From Paramylibacter ulvae (GTDB lineage Bacteria > Pseudomonadota > Alphaproteobacteria > Rhodobacterales > Rhodobacteraceae), in assembly GCF_014652655.1 (NCBI RefSeq), contig NZ_BMZF01000002.1, positions 342,535-406,534 on the forward strand: a stretch of DNA of 64,000 nucleotides, read 5' to 3'. A program made the translations under genes and the position numbers. The notes beneath the pieces are model-generated. The model saw only the letters and a list, made by a program, of their open reading frames with translations, had not been told where the DNA came from and ran no database searches. Of the stretch, positions 44,492 to 55,033 are shown in pieces. Each line of letters begins with the position of its first letter. The stretch's first letter is position 1.

Positions 44492-47400
44492 ATGTTGTTA
44501 GCGCTTTGTTTTGTCGTGTGCTGTTTTGTTTGGATCAGTTTAGCAAAGCGCGGCCATCGCCAATCGAGTGCCGTTTCTACGAAATTCGCGACAATAGCTG
44601 TTTTGTTTTTGGTGGCGATTTTTGCCACAAATCAGGTGCGCGCGCAAACGCCAGTTACCCTAGATCAACCAAGCCTGATAACAGATGGGGTTCGGCTGTG
44701 TGATATTACTGGGCTGTACTGTCTGGATATTACGACCAATCCCGCAAGTGATGAAACGGTTCGCTATACCACCGCGCCGCGTATTGGGGATATTAATAGT
44801 GTTCAAAACGACGAACTGATTATCCTAGATTACGATACGGCAAACTCCCCAACTCCGTTTTCATTTGATGCTGTTAGCATTGCAGATATCAATAGTTTAA
44901 CCCCTGGTGGGGGCCCGACTGCCGTTCGCGATGCATATTCATGGGGGGCGCCAGGGACTTGGACACTCACAGGTTCGCCGGTTGGGGCTGTGGTGTCGAT
45001 TGATCGCTCTGCGCCTGATGATGTTGGAAATTTCATAAGCACGGATCCAAACGGAAACAACAATATTGGCAATGTTGGCCAATTTACGCTTTTGCCGGCT
45101 GATGCTGGTGACGTTTTGCTAAATATGCGCGGAAGTTCCAACGGGCATAATGCGACATACGCGTTTGCGGGCCCGCTTTCATCTGTACAGCTTTATGTTT
45201 TTAACTCAGGCGGCGGTAATATGCGTTGGAATTACGTTCCTTCGATGACGGTTGATACCTATGCGCCGCAAATGACACTGGTGAAGTCAACCGCATCAAC
45301 CCCCACCGTTGCGGGTGAAACGCTTACTTATAATTTCGTGGTTGAAAACATCGGCGATACGGTGATCACTTCGCTGTTGTTGAGCGATAGCAAATGTGCG
45401 GCTCCGCCTGTTCAACTTACGGGTGATGCGATTTTGTTGTTGAATGATACACATACATTTACCTGTGAATCGATCCCTGTCACACAAGAAGAAGTTGATG
45501 CTGGACAAGTTGATAACACCGCCAGCTTGATTGGTACACCAACAGGTGGATTGCTTCCCCCTGTCGAAGATACCGTATCCGTGCCAATCGTTGCGGACCC
45601 ACAAGCAGTTTTGACCAAAGAGGTTGATATCGGGTTGGTGTCAGCAACAGGTTTGTTAACCTATACCATCACAGTGGAGAACACCGGTAATGTATCGTTA
45701 ACCTCACCAAGTTTAACGGATGTCGTTACACAATCTGCGAACACCCTGTCACTGACATCCGGCCCAACATTGGTGTCAGGTGATGATGGTGATGGTGAAA
45801 TTGATCCCAATGAAACGTGGGAATATACAGCGACGTATAATGTCACCGCGGCCAATATTGATGATGGCGGCGATATCGTAAATACAGTGGATTTTGATAG
45901 CGACCAATTGCCGACGCAGTCTGATGATGCAACCACCGAAATCCAAGCAACACCAAGCGCCACCATTACCAAAGATGTGGATAGCGCGAGCATTGATGCA
46001 ACAGGTACGCTTACCTATACGATTGTTGTCGAAAATACTGGCGATGTGACGCTGACATCACCCACGCTCACCGACACAGTGTCACAATCTGCTGGCACAT
46101 TTGCATTGTCATCTGGTCCGACATTGGTGACGGGCGATGATGGTAACGGTGATATCGACCCAAATGAAACATGGGAATACACAGCAACCTATGTGGTGAC
46201 GCAGGATAACATTGATGACGGTGGCGATATCGTCAACGCCGTTGATTTTGATAGCGATCAATTGCCGACATTGTCCGATGATGCCACGACCACTATCGAT
46301 CAAACGCCCAATGCGGTTGTCACCAAAGATGTGGATAGCGCGAGCATTGATGCCGAAGGAACGTTAACCTACACCATTACGGTTGAAAACACAGGTAACG
46401 TCACACTGACAACGCCGGTATTGTCGGATACTTTGACGCAATCCACCACGACCTATGCATTGGCGACTGGCCCGACATTGGTGTCAGGCGATGATGGCAG
46501 TGGGGACATTGATGTAGATGAAACATGGGAATACACCGCAACCTATGTTGTGACACAGGATAACATTGATGACGGTGGCGATATCGTCAACGCCGTTGAT
46601 TTTGATAGCGACCAGTTGCCGACACTGTCCGACGATGCCACTACCACAATTGATCAAACCCCCAATGCGGTTGTGACAAAAGATGTGGATAGCGCGAGCA
46701 TCGATGCCGAAGGAGCGTTGACCTACACCATCACGGTTGAAAACACGGGTAACGTCACACTGACAACGCCCGTATTGTCAGACACATTGACCCAATCTGC
46801 CACGACATATGCGTTGGCTTCTGGTCCGACATTGGTATCAGGCGATGATGGCAACGGTGATATTGATGTAGATGAAACATGGGAATACACCGCAACCTAT
46901 GTGGTGACGCAGGACAACATTGATGACGGTGGCAATATCAGCAACCTTGCATCATTTGACAGCGACCAATTGCCAACAATTTCAGATGCGGCAACGACAA
47001 CGATTACGCAAAACGCGGATGCAACGATTGATAAAGTTGTCGATATCGCCAGCATATCGGCACCCGGTACGCTGACCTATACCATCACGATTGAAAATAC
47101 AGGGAATGTCGCGTTGATTGACCCCGCAATTGGCGATGATTTGGTGCAGGATGGCAATGCGTTGACACTTACGAGTGGTCCTACGCTCACCTCTGGTGAT
47201 GATGGTGATGGCGAAATCGGTGTGGCCGAGACATGGGAATACAGTGTGACATATGCGGTCACACAAGACGACATTGATAATGGCGCAGATATCGTCAACA
47301 CCGCAACATTCAATAGCCGCGACACCGCGGACATTTCGGATGATGCAACAACAACAATTTCCCAATCACCCGATCTCACAATCGACAAAGTGGTTGATAT

Positions 47401-50400
47401 TGCTGCAACTGCGGATCAGGAAGCGCTGACCTATACCATCACCGTTGAAAACACGGGGAATACATCGCTCACAAATCCGATCCTTGCAGATGATCTTACA
47501 CAAGGTGGAAATGGGCTGACACTGTCTAGCGGTCCCGTTTTATCCGGTGGTGATACGAATAATGACGGCGTGATCGATGTTGGTGAAACATGGGAATATA
47601 CCGCGACGTTTAATCTTACGCTTGCGGAATTTGATGCCGCCAGTGATGTAGTTAATACGGCGACAATCACAACGGATCAAACGCCCGCAGCATCCGCGGA
47701 TGCAACCACTACATTAACGGCAGAGCCATCCATTAGTCTTGATAAACGGTTTATCGAGGTAACAGGCGGTGCTTCATCGTTTACTGCGGTGGGTGATGAG
47801 CTAAACTATGAATTTGAAATTACCAACACTGGCAATGTGACCTTGGCAGGTCCGTTCAGTGTGGCGGACACAATCACATCTGGTGCGGGTGGCGCAATCA
47901 GCGTTGTTTGCCCAGCGGGTGATGTGGCACCCGATGCCAGCGTTATTTGTACTGGATCGTATTTGGCAACCCAAGATGATCTGGATGCTGGGCTGGTGGA
48001 TAATTCCGCCACAGCATCGGAACCAACGGTGACGACGGATGCGGATGATACGGATACGGAATCGGTTCCCGCCATTCAAAACCCATCCTTGGCGTTTGAA
48101 AAAACGGCCCGTGAAATTGCGCCAGAGGATTTTGTTGTGGGCGCGACAGTGACATATGACTATTTGGTAACGAATGATGGCAACCAAACCATCTTCGATC
48201 CAATTATTGTTACTGATAACCGTATTGATCCTGCGGATATGAATTGTGAACCATTCCCAGCCACAGGAATTGCACCAACACAAACCTACACCTGTACCGC
48301 AGATTACATTGTTACGTCTGATGATGCGATTATTGGATCGGTTACGAATATTGCAAGTGCAAGCGATGGCACAACCAATAGCCCGTCAGACAGCGCAACC
48401 GTGCCTTCTGGTGCTGAGCCTGCATTGACTACAGAAAAATCATCACCAGACACAACATTCGCACAAGAAGGCGATGTTCTGAACTACGAATTTACGGTGA
48501 CCAATTCGGGCAATGCGACATTTGGCAGGGAAATTGAAATCGTTGATGACAAAATCGGAACGATCACATGTTGGACACCGACCGCATCCGATCCTGATCT
48601 GCGCCCTGAATCTTCTGATGGAACGATTCCTGCGGAATTCGTGACCTGTACTGCACCATATACAGTGACGCAGGATGATTTGGATGCGGGTTTTGTGACC
48701 AACGAAGCGTATTCACAAACCATTTTTGGTGATCCTACCAACCCAACGGATGTTGTGTCTCCCGTGGTTGATCTGACCATCGATGCCGATGCTGACCCAT
48801 CGCTTGATTTGGTGAAATCTGCGGCATTACCAGCGGGTAAGGCAACCGCCGATTTGGTTGTAGGCGATTTGATCACATATACATTCAGCGTGGAAAACAC
48901 AGGCAACCAAACGATCACAAATGTGACCGTGACCGATCCGTTGATCGCTGGGTTCAGCTGTACCATTGCAACGCTGCCCGTGGAAACCACGGATACAAGT
49001 TGTAGCGATACATACGCCATCACGCAGGATGATATCGACGATGGCGTGATCAACAACACCGCCGATGCGGCGGGGTCTGATCCAACGGGTGCCACGATTG
49101 ATGATACGGACACAATCGCAACGGATATGCCCGATGCAAATCCATCAATGGAGCTGATCAAAACCGCGAGCCCAAGCCCATTCGGCGCGGTTGGAAGCAC
49201 GATTACCTATTCGTTCAGTGTGGAAAACACAGGTAACGTCACATTAACAGATGTGATCGTGACCGATCCGTTGATCCCCACGTTCAACTGTGTGATCCCC
49301 ACCCTTGCGGTTGGTGCAACAGATACGGTGACATGTTCCACACCATATACCGTCACCCAAGACGATGTTGATGCAGGTGAATTAACCAACACCGCCGATG
49401 TTGACGCCACCGATCCGTTCAACACGCCGGTGAATGCAACAGACAGCATCACAACCGATGGGCCAGATCAAACACCGACATGGACCGTTGATAAAGCGAC
49501 GACATCTGTTCCAACAGCCGAGGGCGATACGCTTGATTACACGTTCGATGTGGAAAATACGGGCAACGTTTCAATTTCTGCGATCAGCCTGACTGATGCC
49601 AAATGTGCCACAGGTCCGAATTTGGTTTCAAGTAGCGATATTGATGGTGACGGTGTTCTGTCGCCCGACGAAATATGGAACTATACTTGTACGTCCATTC
49701 CTGTGACTCAAGCAGAGGTTGACGCAGGCCAAGTTGACAATAGTGCGACCGCTACGGGTACACCCGCTGGTGGTACGTTGAATGATGCAACAGGTACCAA
49801 CTCGACCGACGTTGTTGCCGATCCATCATGGACCGTTGATAAATCAAGTCTATCAACACCAATGGCCGCGGGCGATACGTTGGAATATTCATTTGATGTT
49901 GAAAACACGGGTAATGTTTCAATCAGCGCGATCGCATTGACGGACGTGAAATGTGCGGTTGCACCTGCATTGACCAACGGCACTGATACCAATTCAGATG
50001 GCGTTTTATCCCCTGACGAAATTTGGACATTTACTTGTACATCGATCCCCGTAACCCAAGCAGAGGCCGATGCAGGTGTTGTGGAAAACAACGTGTCCGC
50101 AGCGGGTACACCTGCGGGTGGCACATTGCCCGATGCAATGGGTAGTGACGCAACCGCATTGCTATCTAACCCAAGCTTAGAAGTGCAAAAAACCATCACA
50201 TCATCAACGGTTGCTGTTGGTGAAACGGTGACGTTTGAAATTACCGTGGAAAATACAGGTAACGTGACACTGACTGGTACAGGCCTTGCGGATACATTAA
50301 CACGCGCCGATGGAACCGTCTTGGCACTGACCAGCGGGCCAAGCTTTGTGTCGGCGGATGATGGTTCGGGACCAGGAGCAATTCAGGTTGGCGAAACCGC

Positions 50401-53400
50401 GACATATGCCGCGACATATATTTTGACACAGGATGATATTGACGCGGGTGGCATTGCCAACACAGCAACCGCAACGGGGAACCCACCTCAGGGCAGCCCT
50501 GTATCGGATGTGTCCGATGATGGCGATGGGCCTGGTACAGATGATCCAACAGTGTTAACCATTCCTGCGTTGCCATCCATCAGCCTTGATAAACGGTTCG
50601 TGGATGTCACGGGGGGCGCTTCGTCATTTTCGGCGGTGGGTGATGAGCTGAACTATGAATTCGAGATCACAAATACGGGCAACGTGACCTTGGCAGGTCC
50701 GTTCAGTGTGGCGGACACAATCACATCTGGCGCGGGTGGTGCGATCAGCGTTTTTTGCCCAGCGGGTGATGTGGCGCCAGATGCCAGCGTGATTTGTACT
50801 GGATCGTATTTGGCAACCCAAGATGATCTGGATGCTGGGCTGGTGGATAATTCCGCCACAGCATCGGAACCAACGGTGACGACGGATGCGGATGATACGG
50901 ATACGGAATCGGTTCCCGCCATTCAAAACCCATCCTTGGCGTTTGAAAAAACGGCCCGTGAAATTGCGCCAGAGGATTTTGTTGTGGGCGCGACAGTGAC
51001 ATATGACTATTTGGTAACGAATGATGGCAATGTGACTATCACTGCACCGATCACGATCAGCGACAACCTGATTGACCCAAGCGGTATCACTTGTGATGCA
51101 TTCCCAGCTGAGGGTGTGGCGCCAACCGAAACATATGCTTGTGTGGGTGTCTATACTGTTACATCTGATGATGTGGAATTGGGTTCCGCGACAAACGTCG
51201 CAGGTGCAAGCGATGGCACAACCGATAGCCCATCAGACAGCGCAACCGTACCATCGGGTGCCGCACCCGCGCTGACCACAGAAAAGATTTCACCAGATAC
51301 AACTTTCGCAACCGCTGGTGATATCCTGAATTACGAATTCACGGTGACCAATACAGGCAACGCGGCATTTGTGAATGACATTGTGATTGTTGATGACAAG
51401 ATCGGCACCATCACATGTTGGACGCCAACAGGTGACGATCCAGATTTCCGCGCGGAATCATCCGATGGCACGATACCTGCCGATACAATTACCTGCACTG
51501 CGCCTTACACCGTAACACAGGATGATCTGGATGCGGGTTTTGTGACCAACGAAGCCTATTCACAAACCACATATGGTGATCCGGACAACCCAACGGATGT
51601 TGTGTCACCCGTTGTTGATTTGACCATCGATGCCGATGCGGATCCATCGCTGGATCTTGTGAAATCTGCGGCATTGCCAGCGGGTAAGGCAACCGCCGAT
51701 TTGGTTGTGGGCGATTTAATCACCTACACATTCAGCGTGGAAAACACCGGCAACCAAACGATCACAAATGTGAGCGTGACCGATCCGTTGATTGCGGGGT
51801 TCAGCTGTACCATTGCAACCTTGCCCGTGGAAACCACGGATACAAGCTGTAGCGATACGTATGCGATCACGCAGGATGATATCGACGCCGGCGTGATCAA
51901 CAACACCGCCGATGCGGCGGGGTCAGATCCAACGGGTGCCACGATTGATGATACGGACACAATCGCAACGGATATGCCCGATGCAAATCCATCAATGGAG
52001 CTGATCAAAACAGCGAACCCAAGCCCGTTTGGCGCTGTTGGCAGCACGATCACCTATTCGTTCAGTGTGGAAAACACAGGTAATGTGACGCTTACAGATG
52101 TGACCGTGACCGACCCGTTGATCCCAACGTTCAGCTGTGTGATCCCAACACTTGCGGTTGGTGCAACTGATACGGTGACATGTTCAACACCTTATACCGT
52201 TACCCAAGACGATGTTGATGCAGGTGAATTAACCAACACCGCCGATGTTGACGCCACCGATCCGTTTGACACGCCCGTTAATGCAACAGACAGCATTACA
52301 ACCGATGGGCCAGAACAGGAACCAGCATTAGAGGTGACAAAAACACTGTCATCCACTGGTGCATCTGAGGGTGATGTTTTGACCTATTCCATCACGGTGG
52401 AAAACACTGGCAACGTCACGCTTAATAATGTTGTCATGTCAGATGTGATGACACGCAGCGACGAGAGCACTACCGCGCTTGATGCACCTGGGTTGCAATT
52501 TGTTTCAGGTGATGGTGATACGCCAGATGCGATAGACGTCGGTGAAACATGGACGTTTAGCGCGAATTACACGCTGACTCAGGATGATCTGAATGCGGGG
52601 GGTATTTCCAACAAAGCCACCGCGACAGCGGATGATCCCAACGGCACACCAGTGAGCGATGAATCAGATAATGGCGATGATTCCGATGGCGATACAACGG
52701 GTGATCCAACCGTATTTGTGATCCCAGCCGGACCGGCGATTAACATCGAAAAAACCGTAACGAATGTAACGGGTGGTGCGGCTGGTGACATTGTGACCTT
52801 TGGCTTTACCGTGAATAACGTGGGCAATGTTGATCTGGATACGATCACATTGGTTGATACGCTAACCAACAGTGATGGTGATGCGCTAACGCTTACCACT
52901 GGCCCTGTTTTGGACAGCGGCGATGTGGGTAATGCTGGGGTGTTGGATGTGACCGAAACATGGGTTTATTCCGCAACGTATGAATTGACCCAAGACGATA
53001 TTGATGCGGGTGGCATTTCGAATACGGCCACGGCATCGGGTACCGATCCAAATGGTACGACCGTTTCTGATGTGTCGGATAATGGCGATGATGGTGATGG
53101 CAATCCTAATGATGATCCAACACTATTGGTGATCGATGCCGTTCCGTCGATGGAACTTGATAAAGTTGCGACAAGTGTTGGCGGGGCTGCGGGCGAACTG
53201 GTGGAATTCGAATTTACATTGGTGAACACAGGCAACGTAACGCTGTCAAATATTGTTTTGATCGATAATTTAACACGCGCTGATGGCACACTGCTTGCGC
53301 TTGACGCCGCACCTACATTTGTTTCTGCGACACAAGGATCTGCAAATGGTACATTAAATGTTGGCGAAACGGCCACATATACGGCGCAATACACATTGCA

Positions 53401-55021
53401 ATTGGCCGATATAGATGCAGGCGGCATCGCCAATAGTGCCACCGCACAGGGCGAAGCACCAAATGGTGTGAGCGTATCTGATGTGTCCGACGATGATGAC
53501 GACACCGATGGCAATACCACGGATGACGCCACGGTTGTTCCGCTGGAAAGGGCACCTGCGTTGGAACTATCGAAAGCTGCCGCATTAGATGACGGTGGTG
53601 ATGGATTTTATCAAGTGGGTGACACGATTACCTATACTTATGTGGTTGTGAACACAGGGAACGCGACAGTTTTTGATGTGTCCATTTTGGAAAACCCAGC
53701 GAATTTCAGCGGCACGGGCACATTGCCAGTAGCGGTTTATGTTTCGGGTGGTGACGATCTAGATGGGGAGGCAGATTTAACCGACCTGGAACCTGAACAA
53801 TCTGCAACATTTAGCGCTGTTTATGACTTAACACAGGCCGATATCGACAGCGCATCAGTTTCCAACAAAGCGGATGCATCTGGCACAGACGCAGCAGGGG
53901 AAAACGTAAGCGATAGTTCGGATGATCCAAACCAACCTGGTGATGATGATCCAACATTGGCTGCGATCCCTGTCCAAGACCCTGATGCGGTTGTTGCAAC
54001 CAAATCGGCAACACCGGGTGATGTTAAAATTGGCGATACGGTGACCTATACATTAACGTTTGCAGGTGGAGCGAACGGTGGTTCGGTCAGCGATGGTCAG
54101 GCGCGCGATGTGTTGCCAACGGGGATTATTTATCGCCCTGATACGGCAACGTTGAACGGCACAGCCACAGAGCCCGATCAAGCGGGACAATCGTTGACCT
54201 GGTCGGGGCTATACCTTGCACCAAATCAAACGATCATGATTGTTTATCAAGGTGTGGTGTCGCCAAATGCGCCACTGGGTGAAATGACAAACCGTGCATG
54301 GTTTGCGGATGCTGACGGCAATGTTCTGTCAAATGTTGCGCGCGCCACGGTGAAACGCACACCTGAACATGTGTTTGATTGTTCCGATGTTATCGGCAAA
54401 GTGTTCGATGATAGAAACGGCAATGGTTATCAAGATGGCCCAAGTGGCGGCGTAACCAACCAAGATTACGATCCATCGGGGAAATACGGCAATCTGCCCG
54501 CAACGAACCAAGGCGAACCTGGCTTGGCTGGCGTTCGGATTGTTACGGTTGGTGGTGTATTGATTACGACGGATGAATTTGGTCGTTATCATGTTCCCTG
54601 TGCAGCGCTACCAGACAAGCATGGTTCAAATTTCATTTTGAAGTTGGACGAGCGCAGTTTGCCATCTGGGTATCGGATGACCACGGAAAACCCGCGTGTG
54701 ATGCGCTTGACGCCTGGTAAATTTGCCAAGATGAATTTTGGTGCATCGATTTCAAATGTCATTCGGATTGATCTGAACGGCACGGCGTTTGAGGGCGGCA
54801 TGACACCCAAGCCTAAATTCAAGCTGGCGGTGCGTAATTTGGTGAAACAAATGCAATCCAAACCATCGGTACTGCGTTTAACCTATGTGTATAACGATGG
54901 CGCGGGCAAGGCATTGGCGCGCAAACGTTTGGCGGCCGTGGAAAAAATGATCCGTGCGGAATGGCGTAAACAGGGGCGTTACAAATTGAATATTGAGCGC
55001 ACGATCAAGCGGTTGAAGTAG
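44492..55021 (+). CDS. Giant DUF11-repeat surface protein with SdrD_B-like and OmpA-like C-terminus
   Basis: A protein of about 3,509 residues from ATG 44492, which has AGGGG seven bases upstream (ATG 44486 touches the AGGGG and is less likely). The N-terminus has a first hydrophobic stretch, a basic linker and then a signal peptide (TIAVLFLVAIFATNQVRAQ). Residues about 60-255 look like a beta-sandwich head domain. From about 265 to 3,290 run some 25 DUF11-type units, each with a strand like LTYTITVENTGNVTL and ending in a TVTQDDIDAG-like helix, very rich in D, T and few basic residues. Then come a SdrD_B-like domain (VIGKVFDDRNGNGYQDG...GEPGLAGVRIVTVGG) and a short OmpA-like end (VLRLTYVYNDGAGKALARKRLAAVEKMI). 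The next gene, 12 bases on, encodes an outer-membrane barrel. A cell-surface adhesin or stalk is inferred. Confidence 0.88.
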   Translation: MLLALCFVVCCFVWISLAKRGHRQSSAVSTKFATIAVLFLVAIFATNQVRAQTPVTLDQPSLITDGVRLCDITGLYCLDITTNPASDETVRYTTAPRIGDINSVQNDELIILDYDTANSPTPFSFDAVSIADINSLTPGGGPTAVRDAYSWGAPGTWTLTGSPVGAVVSIDRSAPDDVGNFISTDPNGNNNIGNVGQFTLLPADAGDVLLNMRGSSNGHNATYAFAGPLSSVQLYVFNSGGGNMRWNYVPSMTVDTYAPQMTLVKSTASTPTVAGETLTYNFVVENIGDTVITSLLLSDSKCAAPPVQLTGDAILLLNDTHTFTCESIPVTQEEVDAGQVDNTASLIGTPTGGLLPPVEDTVSVPIVADPQAVLTKEVDIGLVSATGLLTYTITVENTGNVSLTSPSLTDVVTQSANTLSLTSGPTLVSGDDGDGEIDPNETWEYTATYNVTAANIDDGGDIVNTVDFDSDQLPTQSDDATTEIQATPSATITKDVDSASIDATGTLTYTIVVENTGDVTLTSPTLTDTVSQSAGTFALSSGPTLVTGDDGNGDIDPNETWEYTATYVVTQDNIDDGGDIVNAVDFDSDQLPTLSDDATTTIDQTPNAVVTKDVDSASIDAEGTLTYTITVENTGNVTLTTPVLSDTLTQSTTTYALATGPTLVSGDDGSGDIDVDETWEYTATYVVTQDNIDDGGDIVNAVDFDSDQLPTLSDDATTTIDQTPNAVVTKDVDSASIDAEGALTYTITVENTGNVTLTTPVLSDTLTQSATTYALASGPTLVSGDDGNGDIDVDETWEYTATYVVTQDNIDDGGNISNLASFDSDQLPTISDAATTTITQNADATIDKVVDIASISAPGTLTYTITIENTGNVALIDPAIGDDLVQDGNALTLTSGPTLTSGDDGDGEIGVAETWEYSVTYAVTQDDIDNGADIVNTATFNSRDTADISDDATTTISQSPDLTIDKVVDIAATADQEALTYTITVENTGNTSLTNPILADDLTQGGNGLTLSSGPVLSGGDTNNDGVIDVGETWEYTATFNLTLAEFDAASDVVNTATITTDQTPAASADATTTLTAEPSISLDKRFIEVTGGASSFTAVGDELNYEFEITNTGNVTLAGPFSVADTITSGAGGAISVVCPAGDVAPDASVICTGSYLATQDDLDAGLVDNSATASEPTVTTDADDTDTESVPAIQNPSLAFEKTAREIAPEDFVVGATVTYDYLVTNDGNQTIFDPIIVTDNRIDPADMNCEPFPATGIAPTQTYTCTADYIVTSDDAIIGSVTNIASASDGTTNSPSDSATVPSGAEPALTTEKSSPDTTFAQEGDVLNYEFTVTNSGNATFGREIEIVDDKIGTITCWTPTASDPDLRPESSDGTIPAEFVTCTAPYTVTQDDLDAGFVTNEAYSQTIFGDPTNPTDVVSPVVDLTIDADADPSLDLVKSAALPAGKATADLVVGDLITYTFSVENTGNQTITNVTVTDPLIAGFSCTIATLPVETTDTSCSDTYAITQDDIDDGVINNTADAAGSDPTGATIDDTDTIATDMPDANPSMELIKTASPSPFGAVGSTITYSFSVENTGNVTLTDVIVTDPLIPTFNCVIPTLAVGATDTVTCSTPYTVTQDDVDAGELTNTADVDATDPFNTPVNATDSITTDGPDQTPTWTVDKATTSVPTAEGDTLDYTFDVENTGNVSISAISLTDAKCATGPNLVSSSDIDGDGVLSPDEIWNYTCTSIPVTQAEVDAGQVDNSATATGTPAGGTLNDATGTNSTDVVADPSWTVDKSSLSTPMAAGDTLEYSFDVENTGNVSISAIALTDVKCAVAPALTNGTDTNSDGVLSPDEIWTFTCTSIPVTQAEADAGVVENNVSAAGTPAGGTLPDAMGSDATALLSNPSLEVQKTITSSTVAVGETVTFEITVENTGNVTLTGTGLADTLTRADGTVLALTSGPSFVSADDGSGPGAIQVGETATYAATYILTQDDIDAGGIANTATATGNPPQGSPVSDVSDDGDGPGTDDPTVLTIPALPSISLDKRFVDVTGGASSFSAVGDELNYEFEITNTGNVTLAGPFSVADTITSGAGGAISVFCPAGDVAPDASVICTGSYLATQDDLDAGLVDNSATASEPTVTTDADDTDTESVPAIQNPSLAFEKTAREIAPEDFVVGATVTYDYLVTNDGNVTITAPITISDNLIDPSGITCDAFPAEGVAPTETYACVGVYTVTSDDVELGSATNVAGASDGTTDSPSDSATVPSGAAPALTTEKISPDTTFATAGDILNYEFTVTNTGNAAFVNDIVIVDDKIGTITCWTPTGDDPDFRAESSDGTIPADTITCTAPYTVTQDDLDAGFVTNEAYSQTTYGDPDNPTDVVSPVVDLTIDADADPSLDLVKSAALPAGKATADLVVGDLITYTFSVENTGNQTITNVSVTDPLIAGFSCTIATLPVETTDTSCSDTYAITQDDIDAGVINNTADAAGSDPTGATIDDTDTIATDMPDANPSMELIKTANPSPFGAVGSTITYSFSVENTGNVTLTDVTVTDPLIPTFSCVIPTLAVGATDTVTCSTPYTVTQDDVDAGELTNTADVDATDPFDTPVNATDSITTDGPEQEPALEVTKTLSSTGASEGDVLTYSITVENTGNVTLNNVVMSDVMTRSDESTTALDAPGLQFVSGDGDTPDAIDVGETWTFSANYTLTQDDLNAGGISNKATATADDPNGTPVSDESDNGDDSDGDTTGDPTVFVIPAGPAINIEKTVTNVTGGAAGDIVTFGFTVNNVGNVDLDTITLVDTLTNSDGDALTLTTGPVLDSGDVGNAGVLDVTETWVYSATYELTQDDIDAGGISNTATASGTDPNGTTVSDVSDNGDDGDGNPNDDPTLLVIDAVPSMELDKVATSVGGAAGELVEFEFTLVNTGNVTLSNIVLIDNLTRADGTLLALDAAPTFVSATQGSANGTLNVGETATYTAQYTLQLADIDAGGIANSATAQGEAPNGVSVSDVSDDDDDTDGNTTDDATVVPLERAPALELSKAAALDDGGDGFYQVGDTITYTYVVVNTGNATVFDVSILENPANFSGTGTLPVAVYVSGGDDLDGEADLTDLEPEQSATFSAVYDLTQADIDSASVSNKADASGTDAAGENVSDSSDDPNQPGDDDPTLAAIPVQDPDAVVATKSATPGDVKIGDTVTYTLTFAGGANGGSVSDGQARDVLPTGIIYRPDTATLNGTATEPDQAGQSLTWSGLYLAPNQTIMIVYQGVVSPNAPLGEMTNRAWFADADGNVLSNVARATVKRTPEHVFDCSDVIGKVFDDRNGNGYQDGPSGGVTNQDYDPSGKYGNLPATNQGEPGLAGVRIVTVGGVLITTDEFGRYHVPCAALPDKHGSNFILKLDERSLPSGYRMTTENPRVMRLTPGKFAKMNFGASISNVIRIDLNGTAFEGGMTPKPKFKLAVRNLVKQMQSKPSVLRLTYVYNDGAGKALARKRLAAVEKMIRAEWRKQGRYKLNIERTIKRLK
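45604..47725 (+). repeat. Tandem array of about 354-bp (118-residue) DUF11 units
   Basis: Six consecutive units start at about 45604, 45958, 46312, 46666, 47021 and 47378. Units three and four (46312 and 46666) are almost identical in DNA; both encode VVTKDVDSASIDAEG and share VVTQDNIDDGGDIVNAVDF with the unit before. The spacing of 354 bases is exact between the first five, which points to recent unequal crossing-over or slippage. Confidence 0.9.
47726..49467 (+). repeat. Long internal duplication, copy A
   Basis: A 1,742-base block of five DUF11 units that recurs at 50573-52314 at a constant offset of 2,847 bases (949 codons), so with no net insertion or deletion. A stretch of about 235 bases (47946-48182 against 50793-51029) appears identical. 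Confidence 0.9.
50573..52314 (+). repeat. Long internal duplication, copy B
   Basis: Second copy of the block at 47726-49467. Differences cluster in the middle, for example the two units encoding QTIFDPIIVTDNRID in copy A and VTITAPITISDNLID here, while the flanks stay near-identical, a mosaic suggesting duplication followed by partial divergence or gene conversion. Confidence 0.9.
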
Positions 55022-55033
55022 GGGATAAAGAGT

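Noticed and set aside
45604..52314. CRISPR or other short-spacer array
   Set aside because: The repeats are long, in-frame, coding units with multiples of three bases and no regular short repeat/unique spacer pattern.
45600..53600. Many reverse-strand open frames of 80-240 codons inside the giant gene
   Set aside because: They recur with the DNA repeat, have low-complexity S/V/P/T composition and lie opposite a single uninterrupted, clearly secreted repeat protein; they are shadows.
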